Source: an uncultured Collinsella sp.
GTDB taxonomy: Bacteria; Actinomycetota; Coriobacteriia; Coriobacteriales; Coriobacteriaceae
NCBI GenBank assembly: GCA_900551205.1
Contig: URUW01000001.1
Span: forward strand, 1-44,049
Direction: 5' to 3'
DNA length: 44,049 nucleotides
Position numbers and translations under genes: made by a program. The notes beneath the pieces were generated by a model. It was not told the origin of the DNA. It was given only the letters and a program-made list of their open reading frames with translations, and did not search any database. Within the stretch, counting starts at the first letter, position 1; every line of letters starts with the position of its first letter. This document shows, piece by piece, positions 33,999 through 42,929 of this stretch.

Positions 33999-35794
33999 CA
34001 ACTGATGAGCACCGCTTGAGTCGAAAGACTCTGAACGTCATAGCTGCCAGCGTTATTGTCAGCGCCGTCTTGTTAGGCCTGTTGTATACGGTTGGAACCC
34101 ATCGCTGCCTCGAAAAAACGCTTGGGTTTGGCCAAGAAACCATGGTGTTTTTGGAGAACGCTTGCGAAAAATATGACCGCTACGAACAGGGGAGAAAAAC
34201 CGAGGCGACGCACGATTTGCTCGCCGCGGTTGAATCGTTTGCGACGTTCCTGTCCTCTGATCGCGTTGAGGTTAACGACGATCTTATCGAGCAATTTGTC
34301 CATGCCGAGAACCTTTCGGGGCTGATGGTCATGGACTCCGATGGCCATATGGCTGCCCACTACGACATCGATGGTCGCGATCCGCTCATGTTGTGGCGAG
34401 ATGAGTTGGCCTGTTCGCCGGTCGCATCGATGTATCAAGGTTCCAAAGTGACCTACTCAACTGTCGATGAGCGCCGTGGTGTCGTTTTTGCCGTCTGTGC
34501 TGTTCCGTATGGCGACGGCGTTGCCCTGGCATACCGCTCACTTGTTTCCGATACGGCGGACGACTATTCATATGCCATAGCCGACGTGCTTTCGAACAGT
34601 ACCTTCCACCAGGGTCCCACGGTGCTTGTTATGGAGGATACGGAGATTGTCTCATCCAACAGTGCCGATGCTGACGTGTCGCTCGCCCGACTCCTCACCA
34701 GCGTAGGAGTTGAGTGGAAAGACGACGGCCTGACGCGCATCGAATATCGAGGAGACGAATGGTATGCCGTGCGTGCGGCATATAAGGACTACCGCCTGTT
34801 TGCACTATATCCCAAATCTGAGGTCATGTCTGACAGGATTTCATTTGTCGCCGTCGGCGTCTTGGTGTGTCTTGCGTTTTGGGTCGTGGTGCTGTTGGCT
34901 CGAAATATCGTTGACCACCGCAATTTGGTCGAAAAGGATAAACAGCTCGGCATTATCAATGCCATAAGCGCCATCTACGATTCGACCTTCCTTTTGCATC
35001 TCGACACCCTCGAGATCGAGGGGATCAATATGTCGCCGGCGATAGCGAAAATATTTGCCGAGCACAGCGAGGCATATGACTTTATGGACACGGTCTGCCG
35101 GGATATCGTGAGCCCCGAAAGCCGCGAAGCGGTTGTGGGACTCGTAGATATAAGTTCGCTTCGTGAACGTATGGAGGGCGTACCGTACTTGGCTGCCGAG
35201 GTGCGAGATTGTCGAGGCGCTTGGTACTCGCTACAGGTTGTCCCCCAGCATCGCGATGAGCAAGGCCGGCTGGAGTCGGTCGTCGTGGCGACGCACAACA
35301 TATCGATGGTCAAGCATGCCGAGGAGCTGTCATATCAAGACAAACTGACGGGGCTTCGCAACCGCAACTATCTTGAATCGCGCGGAGATAGCCTGGTAAA
35401 CGAGGACTTGCCCGTGAGCGTGATTATGTTGGACTGCAATTATCTCAAGCGGACCAACGACATCTATGGTCACGAGATGGGGGATGAACTGCTGCGACGG
35501 ACGGCGTCCGTGCTGCGGCGGGTGGCTGGTGCGGATTATCTGCCGATGCGCCTTGGCGGCGACGAGTTTTTGCTGGTTTGCCCCCATACTGACAACGAGC
35601 CTGCGCTCGGGCTGGAACAGGATCTTCGTCTCGGTCTTGCCGCGGTAAGCGATGAGGCCCTGACGGTCAGCGCATCGATTGGCGTGGCGACCGTCGAGAC
35701 GGCTGGAAATACGCTGGCCGATGTATATCGTGTCGCCGACCACAATATGTATCGGGAGAAGCGCACGGTCCACGCACAGGGTGCGGACTGCTAA
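33995..35794 (+). CDS. Membrane diguanylate cyclase with PAS domain
   Basis: Predicted to make cyclic di-GMP from two GTP. 599 residues: membrane segment about 13-34; an extracellular sensor region about 35-280 with Cache-like features; membrane segment about 283-305; PAS-like domain about 320-435; GGDEF domain from DKLTGLRNRNYLE near 443, with intact GGDEF at 521-525. The position of the RxxD inhibitory site reads AGAD, so product feedback is probably absent. ATG overlaps the upstream binding-protein gene (ATGA). No EAL or HD-GYP partner is in the window. Confidence 0.92.
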   Translation: MTTDEHRLSRKTLNVIAASVIVSAVLLGLLYTVGTHRCLEKTLGFGQETMVFLENACEKYDRYEQGRKTEATHDLLAAVESFATFLSSDRVEVNDDLIEQFVHAENLSGLMVMDSDGHMAAHYDIDGRDPLMLWRDELACSPVASMYQGSKVTYSTVDERRGVVFAVCAVPYGDGVALAYRSLVSDTADDYSYAIADVLSNSTFHQGPTVLVMEDTEIVSSNSADADVSLARLLTSVGVEWKDDGLTRIEYRGDEWYAVRAAYKDYRLFALYPKSEVMSDRISFVAVGVLVCLAFWVVVLLARNIVDHRNLVEKDKQLGIINAISAIYDSTFLLHLDTLEIEGINMSPAIAKIFAEHSEAYDFMDTVCRDIVSPESREAVVGLVDISSLRERMEGVPYLAAEVRDCRGAWYSLQVVPQHRDEQGRLESVVVATHNISMVKHAEELSYQDKLTGLRNRNYLESRGDSLVNEDLPVSVIMLDCNYLKRTNDIYGHEMGDELLRRTASVLRRVAGADYLPMRLGGDEFLLVCPHTDNEPALGLEQDLRLGLAAVSDEALTVSASIGVATVETAGNTLADVYRVADHNMYREKRTVHAQGADC

Positions 35795-35907
35795 TCTTGC
35801 CCCCGCGAGTCCATGCATCGTAGGATGTTGAATCGGTGCTTGCGATAATAAGTCGGCCCAGGCGGGGATAATAGACGTCTGAAATTTCTTTCTGAGAGGG
35901 GATCTCA

Positions 35908-36171
35908 ATGATTAGTTTTGACTACAAGCCGCAGGGTGTATGCTCTCGCAATATTCACCTCAATCTCTCTGACGATGGCAGCAAGGCGCTGGGCGTTGAG
36001 TTTACCGGCGGCTGTGACGGCAATCTCAAGGCAATCTCCAAGTTAGTCGAGGGTGCTCCTGCCGATCGCGTAATCGAGGTTCTCGCCGGTAATACCTGCG
36101 GTATGAAAAAGACCTCTTGCGCCGATCAGCTTACGCGCGCTATCGAGGCCGCTCGCGCCGAGATCGCCTAA
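35908..36171 (+). CDS. TSCPD-domain protein (TIGR03905-like)
   Basis: 87 residues, ATG preceded by GAGAGGGG. Contains GGCDGNLKAISKLVEG and GNTCGMKKTSCADQL, the Cys-rich TSCPD fold also found at the C-terminus of vitamin-B12-dependent ribonucleotide reductases. Stand-alone proteins of this kind are common in anaerobes and their function is not known. The stop codon overlaps the next ATG by one base (TAATG), indicating tight coupling. Confidence 0.88.
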   Translation: MISFDYKPQGVCSRNIHLNLSDDGSKALGVEFTGGCDGNLKAISKLVEGAPADRVIEVLAGNTCGMKKTSCADQLTRAIEAARAEIA

Positions 36172-37382
36172 TGGGTATCGCCGACCACATCAAGAATGGA
36201 ATATCGCGCCGTGGCTTTGTGCTCGGCGGTGCTGCCGCGGGCGCTGCCACGGTGCTTGCCGGTTGCTCGAAAAAAACGGGCACCAGCGACGATGCCGCCG
36301 GCGAGCCGCAAGTTATCAAGGACGATTCGAAGATTGTCTCGATCACTGATGAGTACGAAGCTGTTGATATCGATCTTGAGCCGGCGGCGTCGTGGACGCT
36401 GCCGCTGGGCACGCTGCTGTACTACTGCGATGGCGACTACGCTGCCGCGATGATGGCGCCTGCTTCTGCCCTGCATGCCAATACGCTTGGTGTGCTCAAC
36501 CTGGGCGATGGCTCGCTTACCACACTTATCGAGGATCCCGTTGAGGGAACCGGTTATGCGTTTTACGACGTTCGCGCGGGTGATGGCGTGTTCGCGTGGG
36601 TCGAGATGAACTTTGCCAATGCGTCTTGGAAACTCTATGCGCAAAACCTTGCAGGCTCCTCCCTTACCGGCAACGCTGTCGAGCTCGATCGCGGTGGCGA
36701 AAATTACGATCCGCCGCTCTTCACAGCGTATGGGTCGTCGGTCATCTGGTATAAGATGCCCTCGTCCGGCGGCAGCAAGACGAGTAACGATTCGTACTGC
36801 TACCGTCAGTCGCCCAGCGAGTCCAAGCCTGAGACTATTTGGAAGTCGACGGGCCGCTTCGCATCCGCCCCGCGTGTGAGCGACGGCATCCTGACCATCT
36901 CGCCCCGCGTGCACAATGATGAGGGCGTCTATTACGGTATGACGGCGATCGACCTGACTGACGGCAACAATACGAAGCGAGCTCAGCTGGTGCTTCCTTC
37001 GTCGGTTTCGCCTTTCGAGGCCGTGTATATGGGCGACACCTTCGTGTTCTCCATTGAGGCGACGTATAACGGTGTGGGTAGCCTGGGCAATATGGGCACC
37101 TATATCGGTAACGAGGGCGGGCCGTACCTCTTCCTTTCGCGTGAGCCGCTCGCGTGCGTTGCGGGAAGGAAAAATAAATACCTGGTTAAAGTCCAGGCGT
37201 CGCATTTTTTGATTGACACTTCGGCTAAGACCTACGGCTCGCTTCTGTCGCCCGACCGAGCCCTGGAGTATGGCGATTATCCAGCTACGGCGGGAAAATC
37301 GGACTCATTCCTTACGTACGCCACGGTGCGCAACAGCCAGGGTATACCAGAGACGGTCACCGCACGCCTATTCTCTCTTTAA
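36171..37382 (+). CDS. Putative Tat-exported lipoprotein
   Basis: 403 residues from ATG at 36171. The N-terminus has a twin-Arg motif SRRGFVLG followed by a hydrophobic stretch ending in LAGC, a lipobox, so it is probably exported folded and lipidated at Cys. The body has repeated aromatic/Gly strands (YYCDGDYAAAMM, GVFAWVEMNFANASWKLYAQ, SVIWYKMPSSGG, SDGILTISPRVHNDEG) resembling a beta-propeller, but I do not recognise a family or ligand. Coupled to the TSCPD gene. Followed by about 150 non-coding bases before a two-component pair. Confidence 0.75.
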   Translation: MGIADHIKNGISRRGFVLGGAAAGAATVLAGCSKKTGTSDDAAGEPQVIKDDSKIVSITDEYEAVDIDLEPAASWTLPLGTLLYYCDGDYAAAMMAPASALHANTLGVLNLGDGSLTTLIEDPVEGTGYAFYDVRAGDGVFAWVEMNFANASWKLYAQNLAGSSLTGNAVELDRGGENYDPPLFTAYGSSVIWYKMPSSGGSKTSNDSYCYRQSPSESKPETIWKSTGRFASAPRVSDGILTISPRVHNDEGVYYGMTAIDLTDGNNTKRAQLVLPSSVSPFEAVYMGDTFVFSIEATYNGVGSLGNMGTYIGNEGGPYLFLSREPLACVAGRKNKYLVKVQASHFLIDTSAKTYGSLLSPDRALEYGDYPATAGKSDSFLTYATVRNSQGIPETVTARLFSL

Positions 37383-37442
37383 GCTTAGAGGGGTTAAAAA
37401 GGCGCCAACAGGGGAATAAGCGCGTTGTAATTGTGAGTACCG

Positions 37443-37479
37443 CCCGCCGAGCTGCCGCGTCATAGTGGCATCCGGCGGG
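37443..37479 (+). promoter_or_regulatory. Hairpin upstream of the response regulator
   Basis: CCCGCCG / CGGCGGG (37443-37449, 37473-37479) with inner TGCC / GGCA pairs. No T-run follows, so it is not a classic terminator. It may be part of the leader or a protein-binding palindrome for the regulator downstream. Confidence 0.35.
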
Positions 37480-37535
37480 TTCAGGTGCGTTAAAATGGGC
37501 TTGTTCTTAGCTAATTGAGACAGGGGGGCCGTGTT

Positions 37536-38258
37536 ATGGCTTCAGATGCAAAAAAGATTCTGCTGGTCGAGGATGAGAAGGCAATCCGTGACGCCGTCGC
37601 TGCCTATCTCGAGCGCGAAGGCTACTGGGTTGTGGGCGTCGGCGACGGCCAGTCCGCGATCGAGGAGTTCGAGAAGCATCAGTTTGACCTGGTCGTGCTC
37701 GACCTTATGCTCCCCAAGATCCCCGGCGAGCGCGTTTGCCGCACCATTCGCGATACCTCGGATGTCCCCATCATCATGCTGACGGCTAAGGGCGAGATCG
37801 AGGACCGTATTATCGGTCTTGAGCTCGGCGCCGACGACTATCTGATTAAGCCGTTCTCGCCGCGCGAGCTTGTCGCGCGCGTACGCGCCTTGTTCCGCCG
37901 TGCCCATCAGGCCGACGAGCCAGCCGTCGAGGTACTCGACTTCGGCGATCTGGTCATCGATATCTCGGGCCACAAGATTTTGGTCGAGGGCAAGGAAGTC
38001 GACCTGACGGCTTCCGAGTTTAAGCTGCTCACCACGCTTGCCCGTCACCCCGGTCGCGTCTACAACCGCATGGAGCTGGTCGAGAAGGTGCTCGGCTACG
38101 ACTTTGAGGGCTATGAGCGCACCATCGATAGCCACGTGAAGAACCTTCGCGCCAAGCTGGGCGATGATCCCAAGAAGCCCAAGTGGCTCTACACCGTCCA
38201 CGGTGTCGGCTATCGCTTCGAGGCTCCGGCCAAGACCGATAAGTCGGACGAGAAATAG
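37536..38258 (+). CDS. OmpR/PhoB-family response regulator
   Basis: 240 residues from ATG at 37536, preceded by a G-rich ribosome site. Receiver domain with acidic pocket VEDE (11-14), phosphoacceptor Asp56 in VVLDLMLP and Lys in LIKPF near 105. The C-terminal winged helix shows VDLTASEFKLLTTLARHPGR, RTIDSHVKNLRAKLG and YTVHGVGYRF. Pairs with the sensor kinase 11 bases downstream. The stimulus cannot be read from sequence. Confidence 0.95.
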   Translation: MASDAKKILLVEDEKAIRDAVAAYLEREGYWVVGVGDGQSAIEEFEKHQFDLVVLDLMLPKIPGERVCRTIRDTSDVPIIMLTAKGEIEDRIIGLELGADDYLIKPFSPRELVARVRALFRRAHQADEPAVEVLDFGDLVIDISGHKILVEGKEVDLTASEFKLLTTLARHPGRVYNRMELVEKVLGYDFEGYERTIDSHVKNLRAKLGDDPKKPKWLYTVHGVGYRFEAPAKTDKSDEK

Positions 38259-38269
38259 GGAAATCACAT

Positions 38270-39835
38270 ATGACACCTGCGCGCTTTGAAATCGGACAAA
38301 AGCACAAGCAGGAGAGCGAGGCGGGTTCCAAGGCTAGTTGGAACACGCCTCGTTCCGATTCACGGCCAACGATGAGCTATCCCTCGCGCATGGCACTTGC
38401 TTTTGCTCTGACATCGCTCATGACGGTATTGGTGCTGGTGGGCGTGGTCTCTGTTGTGTGGGGCACGGTCTTTTCGGATTACACGCGCTCCAATATCGTT
38501 GAAATCGCAAATTCCGCTGCCGAGAAGTTGGCAACCTCATATGAGGAAAACGGCTCTTGGACCGCGGGGGAACTGCGCACGGTTGCAACGTCGAGTTTGG
38601 TTTCCGACGATCTGGGTATGCAGGTCGTCAATAAAAAGGGCGTGATCGTTTATGACGATTCCTGGCCCTCGGCAAGCGCCACCGCCGATGTACGCGAAAA
38701 CCAGGCTACGACCGACGAAACGAGCGGCAAGAGGGCATCGCATAGCCCGGTCTCGTCTGCTCCAACCGACTCCGATAGCGTTGCTAACGTCGAGATTGTA
38801 ACGTCTTCCGGCGAGCATGTCGGACAGGTAAAGCTGTGGGCCATCGGCTCCGACGCTCTGCTCACCAAGGCGGACACTGCGTTTAGGGAGAAGACCTTTA
38901 ACGCCATGGCCCTCGCCGCGGTTGTTGCAATCTGCATTTCGGTCGTTATCGGATCGCTCGTGTCGCGCATGCTCACCAAGCCGATTCATCGCATCACCAG
39001 TACCGCAAAGCAAATCCGTGACGGCGACCTGTCGGCTCGCACGGGACTGCGCGGTGATGACGAGATCGATCAGCTGGGTGAGACCTTCGATGAGATGGCC
39101 ACTTCGCTCGAGAAGGATATGAAACACGAGAAGCGCCTGACCTCAGACGTTGCACACGAGCTTCGCACGCCGCTTATGGCCATGCTCGCAACGGTCGAGG
39201 CCATGCAAGATGGCGTGTATCCCACCGACGATGAGCATTTGGAGACCGTTGCTTCCGAGACGCGTCGCTTGGCTCGTCTGGTGCAGCAGATGCTCGACCT
39301 GTCGCGCATGGAAAACAGCACGGCTCCGCTCAACCTTGAGCCGGTGGACATGGTTCCTTTCGTGCGTTCCATCGTCAATGCCCAGGAGCGCCTGTTTGTC
39401 GACCGCGATCTGCGCCTGCGTTTTGCGGACGAGACCCAGGGTCACGACGATGTCGTCGAGGCCGATCCCGACATGATCACGCAATGTGTTATCAACCTCA
39501 TGAGCAACGCCATGCGCTACACCCCCGAGGGCGGTTGGGTCGTGGTGTCGGTGCTCAGTGACCGCAAGCATGTCAGCATTGCCGTTTCTGATACCGGCAT
39601 CGGTATTGCCAAGGACGATCTGTCGCGCATCTTCGGGCGGTTTTGGCGCGCCGATGCCAGCCGCGCCCGCGAAGCTGGTGGCCTGGGCGTTGGCCTCGCC
39701 GTGACCAAGCAGATCGTCGAGCGTCACCATGGCTACATATCCGTGGAGTCGGAGCTTGGAAAGGGTACGACTTTTACAATTCATCTGCCCCGCGAGCACA
39801 CGGCAGACTCGGCATCTACTACAATGGAGCACTAG
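38270..39835 (+). CDS. Sensor histidine kinase
   Basis: 521 residues. A polar N-terminal stretch of about 40 residues, membrane segment about 42-66, extracellular region about 67-205, second membrane segment about 207-230, HAMP linker, then the H box SDVAHELRTPLMAM with phosphorylated His296. The ATPase domain has an N box (INLMSNAMRY), G1 DTGIGIAKDD and G2 GLGVGLAVTK. The extracellular part has no domain I recognise. Partner of the upstream OmpR-type regulator. Confidence 0.94.
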   Translation: MTPARFEIGQKHKQESEAGSKASWNTPRSDSRPTMSYPSRMALAFALTSLMTVLVLVGVVSVVWGTVFSDYTRSNIVEIANSAAEKLATSYEENGSWTAGELRTVATSSLVSDDLGMQVVNKKGVIVYDDSWPSASATADVRENQATTDETSGKRASHSPVSSAPTDSDSVANVEIVTSSGEHVGQVKLWAIGSDALLTKADTAFREKTFNAMALAAVVAICISVVIGSLVSRMLTKPIHRITSTAKQIRDGDLSARTGLRGDDEIDQLGETFDEMATSLEKDMKHEKRLTSDVAHELRTPLMAMLATVEAMQDGVYPTDDEHLETVASETRRLARLVQQMLDLSRMENSTAPLNLEPVDMVPFVRSIVNAQERLFVDRDLRLRFADETQGHDDVVEADPDMITQCVINLMSNAMRYTPEGGWVVVSVLSDRKHVSIAVSDTGIGIAKDDLSRIFGRFWRADASRAREAGGLGVGLAVTKQIVERHHGYISVESELGKGTTFTIHLPREHTADSASTTMEH

Positions 39836-39893
39836 CTTTTCGCTATTCGGTGAAGGAGGGGCTGCGTCCCTGCCGCTCCGAGTTTGCGAAAAC

Positions 39894-39918
39894 ATGCGGG
39901 AAAGAACCCGCATTTCTG
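39894..39918 (+). terminator. Weak terminator or attenuator before purC
   Basis: ATGCGGG-AAAGAA-CCCGCAT followed by TTCTGTC, 27 bases before the purC start. The short stem and poor T-run make it weak; it could control read-through into purC. Confidence 0.4.
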
Positions 39919-39944
39919 TCGTATTTAGGTAAGGAGTGACTCAC

Positions 39945-40832
39945 GTGACAACGATGGAGCGTCGTCCGGATTCCCGTGGCAAGGTTCGTGATATCTACGA
40001 TGCCGGTGAAAACCTGCTGATGGTCGCCACCGACCGCATTTCTGCGTTCGACTTCATTCTTCCCGACGAGATTCCGTTTAAGGGAGAGGTGCTCAATCGC
40101 ATCTCGGCATTCTGGTTCGATAAGTTTGCCGACATCGTCCCCAACCATCTCGTTTCCATCGACCCGGCGGATTTCCCCGAGGAGTTTGCTGAGTATCGTG
40201 ACTACCTCGCTGGCCGCGCCATGCTGGTTAAGAAGGCCCAGACGATTCCCATCGAGTGCATCGTCCGCGGCTATCTGACCGGTTCGGGCAAGAAGACCTA
40301 CGACGAGAACGGCACCGTCTGCGGCATCCAGCTGCCTGAGGGCCTGACCGAGGCTTCCAAGCTTCCTGAGCCGCTGTTCACGCCGTCCACGAAGGCCGAG
40401 ATCGGTGACCACGACGAGAACATCTCGTTCGAGCGTTGCTGCGAGATCGTGGGCGAGGACATCGCCACGCAGATTCGCGACCTTTCCCTCAAGATCTACA
40501 AGGCCGCTGCCGAGTACGCCGCGACCCGTGGCATCATCATTGCCGACACCAAGTTCGAGTTTGGTGTCATCGATGGCAAGGTCACACTGATCGACGAGTG
40601 CCTCACGCCCGACTCCAGCCGTTTCTGGCCTGCTGCCAGCTACGAGGAGGGCAAGATCCAGCCTAGCTACGACAAGCAATTCGTCCGCAATTGGCTCAAA
40701 GCCAACTGGGATATGACGGGGGAGACCCCGCACCTGCCCGCCGAGGTCATCGATGGCACGTCCGAGCGCTATCGCGAGGCCTTCCAGATCATCACGGGCG
40801 CCCAGTTCACAAGCATGAAGGAGAACGCATAA
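39945..40832 (+). CDS. purC: SAICAR synthase (phosphoribosylaminoimidazole-succinocarboxamide synthase)
   Basis: Joins aspartate to CAIR in purine synthesis; its product is the substrate of PurB, encoded upstream in this window. 295 residues from GTG at 39945, with AAGGAG 8 bases upstream; another GTG at 39936 overlaps the ribosome site. Motifs: GKVRDIYD, ATDRISAFDF, DEIPFKGEVLN, ECIVRGYLTGSG and DECLTPDSSRFW. Length suits the longer Gram-positive/eukaryote-like form rather than the 240-residue E. coli form. Confidence 0.97.
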   Translation: MTTMERRPDSRGKVRDIYDAGENLLMVATDRISAFDFILPDEIPFKGEVLNRISAFWFDKFADIVPNHLVSIDPADFPEEFAEYRDYLAGRAMLVKKAQTIPIECIVRGYLTGSGKKTYDENGTVCGIQLPEGLTEASKLPEPLFTPSTKAEIGDHDENISFERCCEIVGEDIATQIRDLSLKIYKAAAEYAATRGIIIADTKFEFGVIDGKVTLIDECLTPDSSRFWPAASYEEGKIQPSYDKQFVRNWLKANWDMTGETPHLPAEVIDGTSERYREAFQIITGAQFTSMKENA

Positions 40833-41408
40833 GTGAGTACCCGTAGCGCCACGAACAAGCGCACGCAATCCCACGAAGTTACCGGGGTTGCGCGCAAGTC
40901 TGCCGCATCTGCTAAGCCCGCCCGCCAAGCAGCGAGCTCCGTTCGCGTCGTGCCGGCTTCGTCTAAGGCACGCCGCAAAGAGCTCGAGAAGGGCGAGAAC
41001 CTCGAGGGCCTCTCTAAAGAGGAGAAGCGCGCCCGCAAGGCTAAGCAGCGCGCCAAGGAGGACCGCATCTATACGGTGTCGAATATCCTCCTCAAGCAGG
41101 ACGAGGACTACACCAAGCGCCGTCGCATCTGGTGGATTGTGCTCGCCATTGGCATGGTGCTCGTCGTGGCAATTGGGGCCTCGCTGTACTTCGCTCCCGC
41201 TGGCATGGTGTCCAGCCCTGTCCAGATGGTCGGCATCGTTTTGTCCTATGTCATCATTTTGGGTGACTTTATCTACGACTTCGTTCGTATTCGTCCCCTG
41301 CGCAACATGTACCGCGCGCAGGCCGAGGGCATGTCCGAGAACAAGCTCAACGCCCTTATCGAGCGCTCGGCTGCCGAGGAGGACAAGAAGGACTCCAAGA
41401 AGAAGTAG
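40833..41408 (+). CDS. Basic membrane protein of unknown function
   Basis: 191 residues; GTG follows the purC stop directly. A long cytoplasmic N-terminus rich in Ala, Ser, Lys and Arg (residues 1-95, with LSKEEKRARKAKQRAKEDR) precedes two membrane segments (about 99-121 and 128-148), then a Lys-rich tail. Topology predicts both ends inside. I recognise no family; it is probably co-transcribed with purC and ends before a terminator. Confidence 0.75.
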   Translation: MSTRSATNKRTQSHEVTGVARKSAASAKPARQAASSVRVVPASSKARRKELEKGENLEGLSKEEKRARKAKQRAKEDRIYTVSNILLKQDEDYTKRRRIWWIVLAIGMVLVVAIGASLYFAPAGMVSSPVQMVGIVLSYVIILGDFIYDFVRIRPLRNMYRAQAEGMSENKLNALIERSAAEEDKKDSKKK

Positions 41409-41438
41409 CGTTTGCATTCATACTTATCGCTAAGATAT

Positions 41439-41469
41439 AAGGCGCGTCGTTTTTGCGGCGCGCCTTTTT
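41439..41469 (+). terminator. Terminator after the purC operon
   Basis: AAGGCGCGTCG-loop-CGGCGCGCCTT (41439-41449, 41456-41466), with one G-T pair, then T-run. Confidence 0.9.
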
Positions 41470-41497
41470 ACTGTTCTATAGATAGATGGAGTGGCAC

Positions 41498-42778
41498 ATG
41501 ATTCGAGCTGCCCTGACGGTCGAAGAGGCTCTGGAGGGCATGAAGGCCCTGGAGCCCAAGATTAAAAACTACGCGCGCCTGGTCGTCCGCAAGGGAGTAA
41601 ACGTCAAATCCGGTCAGGAGGTCGTCGTTCAGTCTCCGGTCGAGTGCGCGCCTTTTGCCCGCGTGGTGGTCGCGGAGGCCTATGCCTCCGGTGCCGGTCA
41701 CGTGACGGTTATTTGGGCCGATGACGCCGTGACGAGGCTCACGTACGAGCATGTCGAGAAAAGCTATTTTGAGCAGACGCCCGAGTGGAAGCGCCTGCAG
41801 CTTGATTCACTGGCCCAGGATGGTGCCTGCTTTATCTTTATCGAGGGTGCGGACCCTGCCGCTCTTAAGGGCATCGATCCCGCTAAGCCTGCTGCAGCTT
41901 CTAAGGCAAGGAACACGCAGTGCAAGGTCTTCCGCCGCGGACTGGACTACAACATCAACCCGTGGTGCATCGCCGGCGCGCCGGTCGTTGCCTGGGCGCG
42001 CGAGGTGTTCCCGGGAGACGCCGATGAGGTTGCAATCTATAAGCTGTGGAATGCGATTCTGCATACCGCTCGCGCCGATGGCCAGGACCCGGAGAGCGAC
42101 TGGGAACTCCATGACGCCGCATTCGAAAAGAACCTGCGTTTCCTGAACGACAATCGTTTCGACTACCTGCATTACACCTCGGCAAATGGAACCGATCTGA
42201 CGATTGGCATGACGAAAGGTCACGAGTGGGCCGGCGGCAAGGGCAAGACGCCCGATGGGCACCCCTTCTTCCCCAACATTCCCACCGAGGAAGTCTTCAC
42301 CTCGCCTGATCGTATGCGTGCCGACGGTATCGTGTATTCGGCTATGCCGCTCATTCACCACGGTAACAAGGTTGACGATTTTTGGATTAAGTTCGAGGCG
42401 GGCCGCGTAGTGGACTACGATGCCCGCGTGGGTAAGGCGACGCTTGCGAGCATTATTGACACCGATGAAGGTGCCGCTCATCTGGGTGAGGTCGCGCTTA
42501 TCTCCAAGAACACGCCGATCCGTGAAAGTGGCGTTCTATTCTATGACACGCTCTATGATGAGAACGCTAGCTGCCATCTCGCGCTGGGTGTCGGTTTCCC
42601 CGAATGCATCGAGGGTGGGTATGACATGTCCAAGGAGGAGCTCCTGGAGCATGGCGTTAACGTCTCGAGCACGCACGTCGATTTTATGATCGGCACGGAC
42701 GATATCGATATTACGGGCATTACGCCTGATGGACGTGAAGTTGTGATTTTCCAGAACGGCCAATGGAGTTGGGAATAG
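41498..42778 (+). CDS. M29 family aminopeptidase (AmpS/PepS type)
   Basis: Removes N-terminal residues from peptides using two metal ions; cytoplasmic. 426 residues from ATG at 41498, which has GGAG 7 bases upstream; an ATG at 41486 is possible. Metal ligands expected for the family are visible: Glu in PNIPTEEVFTSPD, Glu in HLGEVALIS, His in DENASCHLALG, and the His-Asp pair in STHVDFMIG. Ends 28 bases before tRNA-Lys, and the tRNA promoter overlaps its last codons. Confidence 0.94.
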   Translation: MIRAALTVEEALEGMKALEPKIKNYARLVVRKGVNVKSGQEVVVQSPVECAPFARVVVAEAYASGAGHVTVIWADDAVTRLTYEHVEKSYFEQTPEWKRLQLDSLAQDGACFIFIEGADPAALKGIDPAKPAAASKARNTQCKVFRRGLDYNINPWCIAGAPVVAWAREVFPGDADEVAIYKLWNAILHTARADGQDPESDWELHDAAFEKNLRFLNDNRFDYLHYTSANGTDLTIGMTKGHEWAGGKGKTPDGHPFFPNIPTEEVFTSPDRMRADGIVYSAMPLIHHGNKVDDFWIKFEAGRVVDYDARVGKATLASIIDTDEGAAHLGEVALISKNTPIRESGVLFYDTLYDENASCHLALGVGFPECIEGGYDMSKEELLEHGVNVSSTHVDFMIGTDDIDITGITPDGREVVIFQNGQWSWE

Positions 42779-42797
42779 CCCCAGACCGTGGTACAAT
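42769..42797 (+). promoter_or_regulatory. Probable tRNA-Lys promoter
   Basis: TTGGGA (42769-42774), a 17-base spacer and TACAAT (42792-42797), 9 bases before the mature tRNA. The -35 box lies within the last codons of the aminopeptidase gene. Confidence 0.55.
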
Positions 42798-42806
42798 GCC
42801 ACCCGC

Positions 42807-42882
42807 GGGCCGTTAGCTCAGCTGGCAGAGCAGGGGACTTTTAATCCCAAGGTCCAGGGTTCGAACCCCTGACGGCCCACCA
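42807..42882 (+). tRNA. tRNA-Lys (anticodon TTT), CCA encoded
   Basis: Acceptor GGGCCGT / ACGGCCC, D-arm GCTC/GAGC, anticodon loop CTTTTAA, T-loop TTCGAAC, discriminator A and CCA at 42880-42882. One G-A opposition closes the anticodon stem. Its last 19 bases before the final A recur at 43040-43058. Confidence 0.95.
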
Positions 42883-42889
42883 TAGAATA

Positions 42890-42922
42890 GAAAAGCGACT
42901 GGCGGATGCCGGCCGCTTTTTT
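42890..42922 (+). terminator. Terminator of tRNA-Lys
   Basis: AAAGCGACTGGC-GGAT-GCCGGCCGCTTT stem with one mismatch and one G-T pair, then T-run. Confidence 0.8.
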
Positions 42923-42929
42923 GTTGCCG

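Noticed and set aside
37443-37479. Terminator after the Tat lipoprotein gene
   Set aside because: The stem is good but no T-run follows.
39843-41417. Minus-strand open frame opposite purC and the following gene
   Set aside because: purC is unambiguous; the antisense product has no recognisable domain.
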